Shown: piece after piece, positions 22,284-34,404 of the stretch
How positions within the stretch are numbered: position 1 is the first letter of the stretch
Layout: every line of letters starts with the position of its first letter
Source of the DNA: Polytrichum commune
Taxonomy: Eukaryota; Streptophyta; Polytrichopsida; Polytrichales; Polytrichaceae
Direction of reading: 5' to 3'
Length of the DNA: 64,000 nt
Assembly (NCBI GenBank): GCA_950295325.1
Contig: OX485805.1
Coordinates: 41,752,758-41,816,757, forward strand
Notes under the pieces: generated by a model
What the model was told of the DNA's origin: nothing
What the model saw: the letters and a program-made list of their open reading frames with translations, nothing else
The model's database searches: none
Program-made: the position numbers and the translations under genes

Positions 22284-24650
22284 CTAATCGTGTATGTTCT
22301 CACATACCATGGCTTATGATTCGGGCCACTCAAGGAAGAGGATCCAACAAAAAGTCAACCCTATAGGGGTTTACGGTTGATCTATCCCAACGTCACTTCT
22401 CTAGACTAATTCAGGGTCTTTGATGCTATTCCAAGATCAATTTTCTTGGTGAAAATATATATATATATATATATAAGGGATCCCCAACGTTTTCACCTTT
22501 GACTTGAGTGGCCTTCACCACCTACCATTACAACTATACCTAGGTGAGACCCTACATACATGTACAACAATGCTTTTAACATTTGAAAAGTGTGATGTGA
22601 AAAATGGTTTTGGACAACAAAAGTATCGTACTTGTTGAACCAAACCGTTATTGGATGTCAATAGGACTAGAAATGAGATTGCACAAGCATATACACATAC
22701 ACAAAGGCATATGAACAATGCTTGGAGTGAGATGGTCTCATGCTCTTCTTGCTTGTATTTTATTGCTTTTCTTCTTATCATTGGTTCATACAAACAATAT
22801 GGGATAACTCTTATCCCTCTTCGGACTATCATTGATGCCTTATTCTAACCTTATTGTTTCTCATGCCTCGTCCATTATATTTCTATTGACTATGAGCAAT
22901 CTAATGCTCTACCTTCTACAACCGCAGGGTGATATTTATACAAAAAAAACAACAGCAAATACCAACCAACATTGATTGTTCAATAACAACCCATTGTTCC
23001 ATATTCTATGTATTCCAAAGCTAGCCAATTTTGCAGAGTAAAGTACACCTGAAGAAAGTAGAGTATAATCTCTACTAGGACTCTAAAGTGGTCGGTTGTT
23101 TCCTACAGTTTGAAATTTGGTGTTGGAGCTTTGTGGTGTCTGCATAAAACTAATCCATCGTGTATTAAAAAGGCCTCTAGTAAAAGTTAGCCTCCAATGG
23201 TTTGAAGGTTGATTCATTTCGGTGTGTCATCAAACTTATTTGGAGTCTATGATGCAAGATTCAAAATCAATTCATTTTTAGAACACAAATTTACACGATA
23301 TAGAATAGTTCACTACATTCACCTCCCTATAGCTAGTAGATGAGTTTAGGCTTGGGTTTCATGGTGCCAATGTAAACTCATCCATAATGGAGGAAGAGGC
23401 TCTAGCCAAAAACAAGACCTTTACAAGTTGGGGGGTTCATTAATTCCAACTGAGTCCCATTAAATTTATTTGAGGGTCTTTGATGTATTTCCAAAATCAA
23501 AATGTCTAAAAAAATGGTCATCTCCAAACTATACAATAGATCACTACGTTTTCACCTTCCCAATGAATGAGTTATGTAGACACCACATGCGAGAGGGAAT
23601 TATCGCATATGAGTGTACCTTTCAATTTATCCAAGACAAAAATTTGACCCTGACTTGACACCCTGTTTGTTCGTGGCCAATAATCGCAAATGACTTGGGA
23701 CTAGATTAATCCAAGGTCTCTACAACTAATTACAACGCCAAATGAACTTTTAAGAAAGCAACCTCCGGGATGCATACTATTTCAAGGCTTCTATGTTGGA
23801 TGAAGGTGCATTCTTGTGCAACATTTCCCTCTTTCCAACACCATGAACCCATGTTGCTCATTGAGAGGGAATTAACATCTACAACTCAACCTCTCGATCC
23901 ATTCAACACGAAAAAACTTGACCTCCTATAAGTTTGTTGCCGATTCACCTCAAACAACCTCAAGTACAATAATTCGAGGTATTTAAAGATGATTCCATTG
24001 TCAAATCAACTAAAACAAGCAGCATACTATTCCAGGGCTTTTTTTATAAAATGTTGGGTGAATGAGATGTACGCTCGTATATGATAATATTCCCTGCTCA
24101 CTCTCCAACAATTCAATTCCAGGAGTGAAGTTACAACTTACGGGAAGCTAAATGGATAAAACCTTATCCAGCAATCGTTGAACTAAAAGTCTGTAAAAAA
24201 ATCCCTACTAAGTTAGAATCTCAATCCAAACTGTTCAGATACTATGTGATTTCGTTGACCACAATTCAATTGAACTGACTTGAAGGCCCTCGTGCAAGGA
24301 AGGTCTCGCTATCATTCAAGTCCGCTTTGGCGTGACTCGAAATTGAGGGGGGCCCGGGCCATTTTCCATGGCATCTTGGGATGTTTCCAACGGAGGCATT
24401 TTTACTTAACAACTTACATATATATAGTATATACATCCAGGCCGCATCAGTTTCCATGGATCTCGCGACAGTCGTAGCTAGTGACAAGAGGACAAGAATA
24501 GAGTGATGAAAGAAGTGGTGGCATGCAGTAGCTCGAAGTTTGTGACAATCATTCTGCAGGTTTTGATGGACCGGATCGAGATGGCGCGCGAGAGTCTTGC
24601 CGTGCCCAAATTTTCCTTGACAAGTCTCTCGGAGAATGTCAACAGCATAT
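22284..24650. other. No gene; family D repeats and an (AT)n tract
   Basis: (AT)n at about 22454-22475. The family D copy is at about 23740-24120. Related fragments near 23405-23500 (GGGTCTTTGATGTATTTCC) show the same family. I see no supported coding region. Confidence 0.4.
23740..24120. repeat. Dispersed repeat family D, copy 2
   Basis: Contains CCTCCGGGATGCATACTATT, GTTTGTTGCCGATTCACCTC and TTGGGTGAATGAGATGTACG. The last module occurs twice in slightly different form (about 23760 and 24030), suggesting a nested or rearranged copy. Confidence 0.6.
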
Positions 24651-24661
24651 CACCAGTGACC

Positions 24662-24896
24662 CAGTGATCGGGGAGATTGTTGGGCATAATCGGTTGAGAT
24701 CCGAGTGTTTGCAAGTCCAACCGGTTACATGTTGATGACATCCTCCGGTTTTCCTTTATTCAATTGGGGTGTATATTCCATAAATTCCTCTAAAATGATC
24801 GGTACTTTTCCTGCAGTCTTGAACTTCGACCGGTCGGTTATTTCTCAAACTCAACCGGTTCATCTGTAACTAACTGCCGGTTCTCCCCGATCATTG
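24662..24896 (+). mobile_element. hAT-type MITE, full copy with near-perfect TSD
   Basis: CAGTGATCGGGGAGATTGTT to GGTTCTCCCCGATCATTG, 235 bp. The ends form a terminal inverted repeat of about 15 bp. Flanking octamers are CAGTGACC (24654-24661) and CAGTGATC (24897-24904), 7 of 8 identical. Confidence 0.88.
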
Positions 24897-25050
24897 CAGT
24901 GATCTCAGTTGCAATCGTTTGGTTTCGCTGATTCATCAGCAAGTCAACAACCATTTCCAGAAGGAAGGAAGGTATGTGGGTGTTGTTCGGTTTGTTTTCC
25001 CTCGTTCTCCATCTTCTTGTTGATCAGATTTACGTTGTTGCATTCACGGC

Positions 25051-25278
25051 AGTGCCCGGGAAGTTTTTGGGCATAGTCGGTCAGGATCCCAGTGATTCTA
25101 AATCTAGCCGGTTACATGTTGACATCATCTTCCGGTTTTGCTTTCAATCATTTGAGGTATGTTCCATAGATTCCTCTAATATGATCGGTAGTTTTCCTGA
25201 AGTCTCCAACTTCCACCGGTTATTTCTCAAACTCCACCGGTTCATCTGTAACTAACCGCCGGTTATTCCCGGACACAG
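25051..25278 (+). mobile_element. hAT-type MITE, full copy with perfect 8-bp TSD
   Basis: CAGTGCCCGGGAAG to TTCCCGGACACAG, 228 bp, flanked by ATTCACGG on both sides (25043-25050 and 25279-25286). It lies only about 150 bp from the copy ending at 24896, in the same orientation, yet each has its own target duplication. They are therefore independent insertions and not a tandem duplication. Confidence 0.92.
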
Positions 25279-25286
25279 ATTCACGG

Positions 25287-27990
25287 ATGTAGGATGACAC
25301 GTTCCCAAAAACCAGATTGAAAATCAGACCTCTCATGATCTAATTATGGTTGTTGGAAGTGCGCCATGTTTGTTGATTCATGTGTATTGAATATATCGGT
25401 TCTTCCAATTGTGTTTGTTAATGAATGTGGAGTAGTAATTGGATTTTGAGGAAGTAGCCCAATCTCTTTAAACATGTGTCAAGTTTACATGTCGGTTGGT
25501 TTTTTTTTTTTTTTTAATTTTAATCCTCACCTAACCACACACCAATCAAATATAGGCGTCCATTCAAGAAAAGTAACCAAATAACGTCCGCATGCATTTG
25601 ACTTTATGTGGTCACGCTTCTCATATTTGAGAGTGGCATATGACAAGGCTTGTAGTTAAGAATGGACACCAATGTAAGATTATTCAACCCTTCTTGGTCG
25701 TTTGGTGGGCCCGGGAACATAAACTACACTAAATTTTGTATTTAGTGTCACCAATTCCGCTTGTCTTGCTCAATACTAATTATAAACCACGGTGTAGTGT
25801 CACCAACACTAAATCTTAACCCAACATTGTTTGTCACTCCTTGAATTTTTTTTTGGGGGGGGATTATAGATTTACAATGTTGCAAATATTGTCATTTACC
25901 AAGTGATTTCTCATCCAAAATTCCATCATCCATGACAATATTTCATCACAAGTTGCTGACAAGAGAAAGGTAGGGTTTTGGCCGATGGATGAACTCAACC
26001 ATCATCCATGACAATATTTGTTCACTTATTCATAAGAAGTGTCATCCGAAAAGTTACCATAGTGACATAAAATGCCACATGACACTAAATATCATATTTA
26101 GTGTAATGTTACACCAAGACCTGTCACCACACAAGTGTAGTCGTGGGTAAGCACAAGCCCTTAACCACTCTTGTGACCAATTCACATATTGGGGTTGGAG
26201 CTCACTCAACCCCGGAAGGTTGTAATTAGAGAGGGTCTATGTTCTTGGCACATGTTGAATATTGTCATGAAAAAAAATAAAAATAAAAATACTATGTGGT
26301 CCAATGAGGTTGGACTATGTACATCAACCATTAAAGGGTTCAATTGTTGACGCCATTGAGAGGGTCTATACGATATATAAAGTGTGAAAGAATCTTCAAT
26401 TTGAACTCTCATAACTTTTGCATCTTCAGCACTTTGATACTTGAAATGACATTGAACATGAATCGCAATTGCTAACCGAGTGGGACAACTCCCAATTCAA
26501 TTTCCAAGAACTTGAGTTTTGTGTATGGAATTGGAAGTGCGAACAATAGGACCATATATCTTGGAAATTTTCAATTTGGCTGCAAATTTTTCAATGAGAT
26601 GACATTAAGATTGCATGGATGCGCGGTTGTTGTTGTGAAACCCCACAAAATTCTCTTGTGGAGGCCACACACATCCAAAGCACGGTGGCCAAGGCCTAGC
26701 CAAGGTGACTAAAAAATGGCTTGGACATTTACGTAACATTAGGGAGTGTGTCCCTCTCTTCTTAGGAATGTATGTGTTCAATTTGATTTTAACTGTAAAT
26801 GACAAATTTTTAAGGCTCAAAAACCTATGTTGGGACCAAGGCATATATCTTGCTCTATGAGGTGGATCACAACAATCTTAGGTGCATGCCTCTTGACATT
26901 TGATTGTCTCTTCATCCTTGAATGGTTTGATAATACTATGTTGGCCCTACTCAAAAATACGAATGTTATGTTGGTATGACTTTGTTGTAAGCACATAATA
27001 TTGAGTAGGTACCCTAATAAATTCAATCACGAAATGAGATGTGAGGTCACATACCTTAAATAATCACATAGACCATCTCAATCATATCAACTATTGAAAC
27101 CACAACAATGTCCATATTTCGAATGCATATTCCATTCTCATTGTGACACATATCTCTTTAGTGTATCTTCTCAAATGCAAACCTTGTCATGTGTAATGAA
27201 AATTTAAGTGTTTGATTAAGAAGAGTGATCACATAAGGCCCATATAAGTTAAGTAGAATATTCAAAGTTTTTTGGTAAAAAAATCCACATTAGCCGAATC
27301 ACACCACATGTGTACCCCAAATGTATGCTCATTACACCACTTCATGGCCTGCACCCTCCCAACCCACCATGAACCTTCATATACTTTAGACAAAATGTTA
27401 GTACATTTCTAGTTCTATTGGCATTAGTTGGCTTAATGCATGCTTACAAACATATCATATTAAACATAAACCCTAGGATCCTAATTTTCAACCCCTATAT
27501 TGGTTCTATAAAAAAGCAATGGCCCACATTCTATATATGTCTACTTTACTTATAATGGTATTGTCTACTTTTTATGGGCCCTTCATTATTTGTGATACCT
27601 TTGTAATTTTTATTTCAAATGAATTTAAACTCTTGTATTGAATTATTGCCAAACATCATTTGCAAATTGCACTAAGCGACCCATCCTTGCTTTAGGCACA
27701 TTTACACTTACTATTTGGATATACATGGTGCTATGTCTTTTTACTATTGAAATATTTTTTTACCAAGTAAAGTTGTCAATGTTCTATAGTGTCCAAACTA
27801 CCAATTTAACATTTGTTGGTAAAATATGAGATGTACAATAAATAAACATAGCATTGTGTAATTCCAAATAGTAAGTCACACTAAATATCATATTTAGTGT
27901 AGTGTATGAATAGGCATGAAGGTCCAAACATATTTGGAGTTGTGTGAGGTACGTGAACTTACGAGCAACCAAGTATGGTGCATTCTTTAA
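25287..27990. other. No gene; family C copy and AT-rich repeat DNA
   Basis: Holds the family C copy at 25796-26103. Phrases such as CAAATATAGGCGTCCATT and GAGTGATCACATAAGGCC recur here and near 21880, 27220 and 57230, indicating another old repeat. The short open frames show no family resemblance. Confidence 0.4.
25796..26103 (+). repeat. Family C repeat, copy 2
   Basis: Same order of phrases as 18414-18712: GTGTCACCAACACTAAATC, TTTACAATGTTGCAAATATT and CTTATTCATAAGAAGTGTCA, closing with GACACTAAATATCATATTTA. An internal duplication of the ATCATCCATGACAATATT module is visible. Confidence 0.6.
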
Positions 27991-27994
27991 AATA

Positions 27995-30250
27995 ATGTTG
28001 AGGGTAGTACTCTAGCCAAAGAAAAGAAAAGAAAAAATAACGCCCGTAACTAGGACCGGCGTGCATGTGAGCCCGTTGACCTAATGTTGATCACGGTTGT
28101 CTGTGATGCAATTTAAGGTGATTTTACCTCCTTGAAGAGGTGGGCTCTGGTGGTGTATTCGTAGTTTCCAAATGCATTGGGGGTGGGGGGATGGGTGTTT
28201 GTTTATTGTCAAGTTTTCTTTTGTTTAGGACAAGATATGTGAGGTATTTGATGGCATTCTAGTGTATATTTTTCATGAGAGTTTTAATGTTGGATTTTGG
28301 GATTTTAAGGTTGGTAAGTCTATTAATTGAGTGTTCGTGTATAGCGCCTCTTACTCCGGCTATGATAGTAATGAGGGGGTTGGTTTTCCAACCATTGTTT
28401 TGTAAGTTGTGAATTAGTGGATCATATTGGTATGTTTACGTGTGAGAGCTTGGTCGGGGAATCTATCATGACAATATGTGAATTCAATGAGATGAACTGT
28501 GAGTGTAAGAGAAGGTGCGATTGTTGCTTGTGTTCAGTTCAGGGCTCCGATTATGCAAAGGATGTTTGGCCTTGATTTAGCTTGGCAATGGCAGGCTAGT
28601 TGTGAACATGTGCATTTGAGGAGCAATTTTGGGATTGTTTGTTCTAGTGGTTTGTTATTAAGATTGCTTGCATTGGTCAGTGTGAAGAACCTCGTGTTTT
28701 TGTTGGCTTGCAATGTTTGGGTGATGAGGTGTATTGCTTTGTTATGTTGTGCAATTCTTAGGCCTTTTAAGTATGGGTGTTCACATGTTGATGATAGGTG
28801 TGGCCATGTGTCTTTGTCATTATTATGGCATAGTGTGTAGTTGGGGTTTTGATGTGTGAAGGGCCAGAATATAATTTTCCTATGGTTACCCATGTATTGG
28901 GCATATATGAATTTTAGAGTCTAGGTGATTTGGGCGCCCGTCACACTTTCATTTTTCTAGAAGTGGTTGGAGAGTTTCTGGTTTATTTGAGTATTTGATA
29001 ACCATTTGTCCACGTATGGGAATATGAGTTTGGTGGTTACAAATTCCCGGTTTCTAAGTTCTTTTGTTATGAATGTGTGGAGGTTGCGGATGGCTCTGTC
29101 ATGTCTAGCTATTGGGCAACTTACTAGCTGGTAGGGGGTGGGGTGGGCTATGTGTATACATGGTGTTGTGGTTGGTTTCTCCTTAAGTGTTCCTTCGTTG
29201 GCTAGTGTATTGGCAATTTCATTTCCGGTAATGCCCGAGTGTGCGCGCACTTTGTGGATGTGGATTATGTGTGGGGTATATTTGTTTTACAATTTTTGCT
29301 ATTAGTAATTTGTATGGGTGGTGATGTTGTGATGTTGGGTGTTGAATATGGCTATTGGTTAAAAATTATGCTATTGAGGCTATTTGTAAATATGTACGTG
29401 TCTAGTTGGGTGTTTTGTGTGGCTTCGATAGCGATGAGTATTGTGTTAAGCTTTGCATGTAGGATGTTTTGGTAACCTGGGAGTCTTTTTGATATTTTAG
29501 TGTTGTTGTTGGGGTTCTCGGGGGGGGTTAGTCATTGGTTGGAGTAGCAATATACGTGCGAACAAATGATAGGGTATTTTAAAAACATGGGGGCTAAAAA
29601 TTATAAATGGACTTAAGAGTAATATAGGGTATCAAAAATGGCACTGGACATCTTTAAAGTACTATAGGGTATGGAATAATAGGTAATTTGGAATTATGAG
29701 TAATGCAAGCCATTTTTCTATTAACCCAAAGTAGAAATTTACATAATGATAGCATGTGAAAAAAAGAAGAGAATTGAAAGTAATACCCCCCTATAAAATA
29801 GTGGTTGTTCGCACCTATATCCTTAACTTTTTGACACACTGCCCCCCCCGAGTTGGGGTTGCATATTCCTGATCCGATAGTATTGTCCACTATTTGGCCT
29901 TCGGAGTTTTGGGTGGGTAGGATGAATGATTCATATATCTATATGCATTGTTGTGGGTGAAATTTGAGGAGGTGGATGTGGTTATATTTGGTTGGTAGGG
30001 GGTTGTGAGGGTGTTTATAGGGGTGGGAGTTTTTGATTTGGAGTTGTTTTTTCATGTGTTGGAGAATTTGACCTGGTAGTGTGTGGGGGTAGGTTTGACG
30101 GGGTATGTGTCTATATGGGGGGGGGGTGTTAGTTGTTTTTTTGTAGGATGCTTTGTAGTTCACGTGGGGTTTGTAAATTCGATGGGAGGTTTATTTGGTT
30201 GTGTATGCATATTATTGTTGCTATGGTTATGGTTATGATTGTGCTCTGGC
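27995..30250 (-). pseudogene. Dead LINE fragment: RNase H plus restriction-like endonuclease
   Basis: Reading the minus strand, an RNase H domain is assembled from GSGICNPNSGG (29850-29880), then ILIAIEATQNTQLDTYIFTN, then VRAHSGITGNEIAN (about 29205-29250). A Cys/His segment follows (LCHNNDKDTWPHLSSTCEHP), and then a tail with CTCSQLACHCQAKSRPNILC and HLIEFTYCHD. In the last part, RPxILC followed by IEFTYCHD fits a PD-(D/E)XK restriction-like endonuclease. Two RNase H acidic positions read Asn (TNS, EIAN). There are several stops and frameshifts. The reverse-transcriptase core is not recognisable. Clade assignment would need alignment. Confidence 0.7.
29556..29814. mobile_element. Small inverted-repeat insert inside the LINE RNase H domain
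   Basis: Starts GTGCGAACAAATGATAGGGT and ends AAATAGTGGTTGTTCGCAC, inverted repeats of about 25 bp with mismatches. The flanking sequence is LINE on both sides: the first RNase H strand lies to the right and the second to the left. Target duplication is imperfect (CAATATAC / CTATATCC). 259 bp, non-coding. Confidence 0.65.
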
Positions 30251-32329
30251 CAAACCTCTAGTACAATTATTTTTGGTGGCCAAAGTTTGTGATCTAATGC
30301 AAAGAAGAGTTGTGGTCAAACGAGTGAGTATGCCGGTGATTTAAGGTTGAGGGGCATTTATTACCGCTAAAATAAGAGGGTTTGCATATGTTGAGGAGGA
30401 GTGATAGGGGAGACTTATTTTTCTTGTGAAGAGAAACAAATTCTAAAGAGAGTGCATTTAATTTTAATTTTAATTTTCATGAATTTGGAAATTGTTACAA
30501 ATTTTGGAGCGGTAAAGTTAGGGTAGCACATTGTCAATATATAGGTAAACCCACATCCGCTCATCTAAATGATAATGCTTCGCTACAATAGTTATCAAAG
30601 CACTTACGAGGGTAATCAATCATAAGCCACCACCACATAAACCTTAATTTCATTCACCTAAAAATATAGATCTCATCCATGTCAAAATTACATGACCTTA
30701 GTGGGTGGTTAAATGGACATGATCGACTATGGATGCCTTGATCTTAGTATGAAGGTGGAAGGGTTGTGCAACAATATCTCATTAAGGAAAGTCTTTTAGA
30801 AGAGTGCTAGAGTAGAGGTACCCATAGCCTATCACTTAAGAGATTTTGCGCTAGATCTTAAGAAGCATAAGGAGGTGCAAATTTTTCCCAGGTAGGAAGA
30901 TGAAAAATCATGAGGACTACAAAATTTTCGTTAATTTTATTCCTAAGATTGAAAATACTATGAATTATTGAAGCCAAAAAGTCGGCCCAAACATATTACC
31001 AATGTCTAGAGTCTACCATAACCGCTCATTTCTCCTCACTTTAGCACTCAAAATCAAGACATGTGTCATGGCACTATTGGTTTTGGCATGATTGAATTTC
31101 AATCCCAACCTGGTTGAAATTCAATCTCACCCTTATTGAAGTTCCATTACCCTATAGATTGCCAATGGGGTCCTGATTGGGAATAGGCATCTCTATTGTA
31201 GTATGTCTAATGCAAGGTTTGTGACAATTATGGTTAAGGGGAGTTTCTATTTAGGCCACTCGTCCACTAGATACTAGATAATAGTGGGTTAGAGGTGTTC
31301 TCATGTAGATGAGCACAAGCCGCTAACCAACCACATTTTGGTGGACTACCTAAATGTGGATGGTTATGGACATGGGCCACTAGACGTTCATGCGCACACT
31401 AAAACACTTTTTGTCCTACAAGTGCTAGCCACTGAAGGATTCGGAAACCGGTGGTCTAGGACTCCATTCTTGGTAACATGGAGGAGGAGCTTAGTAGGTG
31501 GGCCCGGATTTGGGAAGACGAGAGTAGCTAAACTAAATAATCCTAATGCTATGGACCACAATAAATTTCTAGAGTCTATGAGAATCAATGTGGGCCACAC
31601 TTATTTTCAACGCACACTAAATTCATAGTAGAAATTTACTATGGGCCACATCAATTGTTTTTGGGTAGAAAATTAGTGTGGGTGATTATTTTATTTTGTG
31701 TTACTTTTTTCTTAAATATAATATTAATTGTGTTGGTTGGAAGTCTTCATGAAGACTTAGGGAAAAACCTAGGTTCTTGAACCTATATTAATTTCATCTC
31801 GACTAGAAAACTAGTGTGACCCACGCTATTCATTTCCACACTAATTTTCCACCCACACTAATAAGATTGTTTAATGTAGTTGACACATACCAACCCTACC
31901 CCACCATATTCCATATTCCATCTACATTTGGGCGAGTTTATTCTTATTCCCACTAGAATCTGGTGGGTGAGCGGCCAACATGGAAACTCACCTTATTTCT
32001 CTGTCCATCTCAGCCCTAAGATTACACTCACTTAGATTTACTCGCTAAAATTTACTTTTAACGTTTTACGGAACCCTAATATCCCCTGGCTTCAAGTGGC
32101 ATCGGTCGATCGTCGAGAGCTGCCGAATTTAGTGGTTTTGCAGGATGTTTTGTTCCTGTCTTGCATCTAATTCTGGCCATTGAAGGATTTTTCTCCCTGC
32201 CTCGATATTGTGTTTCTTGTGTGGCGTAATTTGAGATTGAGGCAGGAGAGGAAGAAACCTAGGGCGGCAGACGTTGTATAATCTTACACACGAAATTGAG
32301 GAGGCAGGCTTGCGAATTAGCGAATCAAG
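30251..32329. other. Intergenic, no gene seen; DPH3 upstream region at the right end
   Basis: AT-rich. Phrases around CACACTAATTTTCCACCCACA recur at about 31660-31860 in both orientations and resemble sequence near 19480-19690. The last 250-300 bases, which are richer in GC and hold TCGTCGAGAGCTGCCG, probably include the DPH3 promoter and 5' leader. No clear TATA box. Confidence 0.4.
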
Positions 32330-32972
32330 ATGTCGTACGACGACGTAGAGATTGAGGATATGGAATGGAACGAGGAATTGCAAGCGTTCACTTACCCCTG
32401 TCCCTGCGGCGATCTTTTCCAGATAACTAAGGTACGCTTGCGGACTTCATGACTGACTTCTATGAAACCCTAGAAGCTGGAGCTGGCGAAGTGCATCGAA
32501 GGGTTTGACGTTTTTGTTCTCATAAATTTCTCTTTGAGTGACGGTTTTTCTTTGTAGCTATGGCGGGTTACTTATGCTGATTTTTTATTGGTTTCAGGCG
32601 GATCTGAAAATTGGTGAGGAGATTGCTCGCTGTCCTAGTTGCTCCCTATATATCACTGTCATCTACAATCCTGTGAGTTTCTTTTTCCACGACCCTTGAA
32701 TCTTATGTTATGTTGATGCTATTTGAATCCGTATTTCCAAGGATCATATTAGTTGGGCTAGTACAACATGGCTTGACAATTTGGTGAATTCCATGGTTTG
32801 TGTATGAACTGAAAGATGCGAAACAGGGTTGATTCCCAGGGTTGTTAAGGCATAAGATTAGGGGAAATCTGACAGGATAATCACATGTTATGTGCAGGAG
32901 GACTTTCAAGATTCTAGTTCTTCACAAACAATGGGATCATCATCAGGGGCTTCAGCGATTCAAGTGTCGTGA
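32330..32972 (+). CDS. DPH3: DPH3, CSL-type zinc-finger protein of diphthamide synthesis
   Basis: Complete gene with three exons: 32330-32431, 32598-32672 and 32898-32972. Junctions are GT-AG in phase 0. The 82-residue product matches the family's usual length. Metal ligands are Cys24 and Cys26 (PCPCGD) and Cys46 and Cys49 (CPSC). The N-terminal MSYDDVEIEDMEW segment and the strand EIARCPSCSLYITVIY are typical. In other eukaryotes DPH3 binds iron, donates electrons to the radical-SAM DPH1-DPH2 step of diphthamide formation on EF-2, and also serves Elongator-dependent tRNA modification. The Ser-rich tail (DSSSSQTMGSSSGAS) is a variable part of the family. The start codon is the first ATG before the conserved block. 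Confidence 0.95.
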
Positions 32973-34404
32973 GATTTTGACTCCTCCAATTTTGTCCATC
33001 TACTCAAATAAACCGGGTCCCGACGAGTGGCGAGCATTTGGCCTACTCTTATCAACTGGATCATTTCACCACTTCTGCTTATATCCTTCCGGCTTATCTC
33101 TCAAGATGCACAGGAAGTCATTTCCATCGCGTGTAGCCTTTCTGAGAAGCACTTTCCCTGAATTTGCAGTACCCCTTGATACAACTGTGGAAGGTAATTC
33201 TGATGTTCCAGGGAGGTGCGGCAAGGTACTCTAAATTCAGCTCGAGAAGGCAGACGGATGTGACTAGTTTCATGTTATGGGGCTTATGTACTTAGGAAAG
33301 GATAGGTTAGGCACATTTCTATGCACGGCAATGTTTGCATAGCTGATGTTTTGAGAAAGGGGTAGGGCATGTTTAAAGCATGACCCAGCGTGTTGGTCAT
33401 TTGTGATGACTCTGCATGAGATGAGATGTAGTAGTGTCATCAATAATAGTTGCTTTTTATTGCGACTTTATTCCGGTTCCCCACAGTACAGTAGAAAAGT
33501 GCAACTCCAAGAGCAACAGAAAGCACTGTCCTCATGGTTTGGGGTAGACTCTATTTGGATGTATTGTGACATATTTTGGTTTCAGAATCTATTCAAGTGA
33601 GAAAAATGTGAGAAAGATATTAACGTGAAGTTGGGTCAAGTGCAACCCAATTAAAGTGTGAGCCCGTTGGCAATATCTTGACACAGTTGAATCTCTTGGT
33701 TTAGTTTACAAATCAATTTGGTCAGGGAGTTCTGGATTTTTGGAGTGGGAGGAAGGTATTTCGAAGTACATGTCGTCAGTAGGATTCTTTGGAATGTCAC
33801 AAGTTCAGGATAGCGGTACAAAGGGCAGGAGTAGTCCCATACTGCTTTGGGTACCCTGGTCTGTCTGGATTCTGGAATCCCTCACGGAGCAGCACGTCAT
33901 CTGAAGTCCAGCGGTTGGGAGCTGTTGCCCTTTCGAATCCCCCACCTTCCTGGACCCCATTGCCTATTCACCGTGGCTCCTGCATATCCCCCACCCTCCG
34001 GGGCCCCCTTCTTGATTATCTCCACGGAAAAAGAGTAAGGTTTGAATTGAGATCCGAAATTGGCACAAATCAAGCAATCTGGATCATGGCCACAGGAGAA
34101 TAGTTGGCAAAAATAATGTCAATACAAGATTGCAGAAGACTGGATCAAGTACTCACCTGATGTTGTAGAGTGATGTAACGCATGCTTCATGTTCTTTCGT
34201 CAGTCCTTGTGTAATTTAAATTTCCTTGATGAGAACGGCGATGGATTTACATCCAATCTTAGATGATATTGGATAAACCTTCTCAGAGCTGACTCTGCAT
34301 ATTACAACTATATGATTGCAACTAGAAATTGTTGCATACTTTTAAGCATCAGATTGAAGCAAGATAAAGCGAAGACTGGACATTTTCACTGGTAATCTCT
34401 CAAG
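32973..34404. other. DPH3 downstream region and upstream region of the next gene
   Basis: Probably contains the DPH3 3' UTR and polyadenylation region, then the leader of the gene at 34405. A block at about 33830-34020 is GC-rich with open frames in several phases (for example 33789-34103). None resembles a known family, and the frames overlap without one being better supported. Confidence 0.4.
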
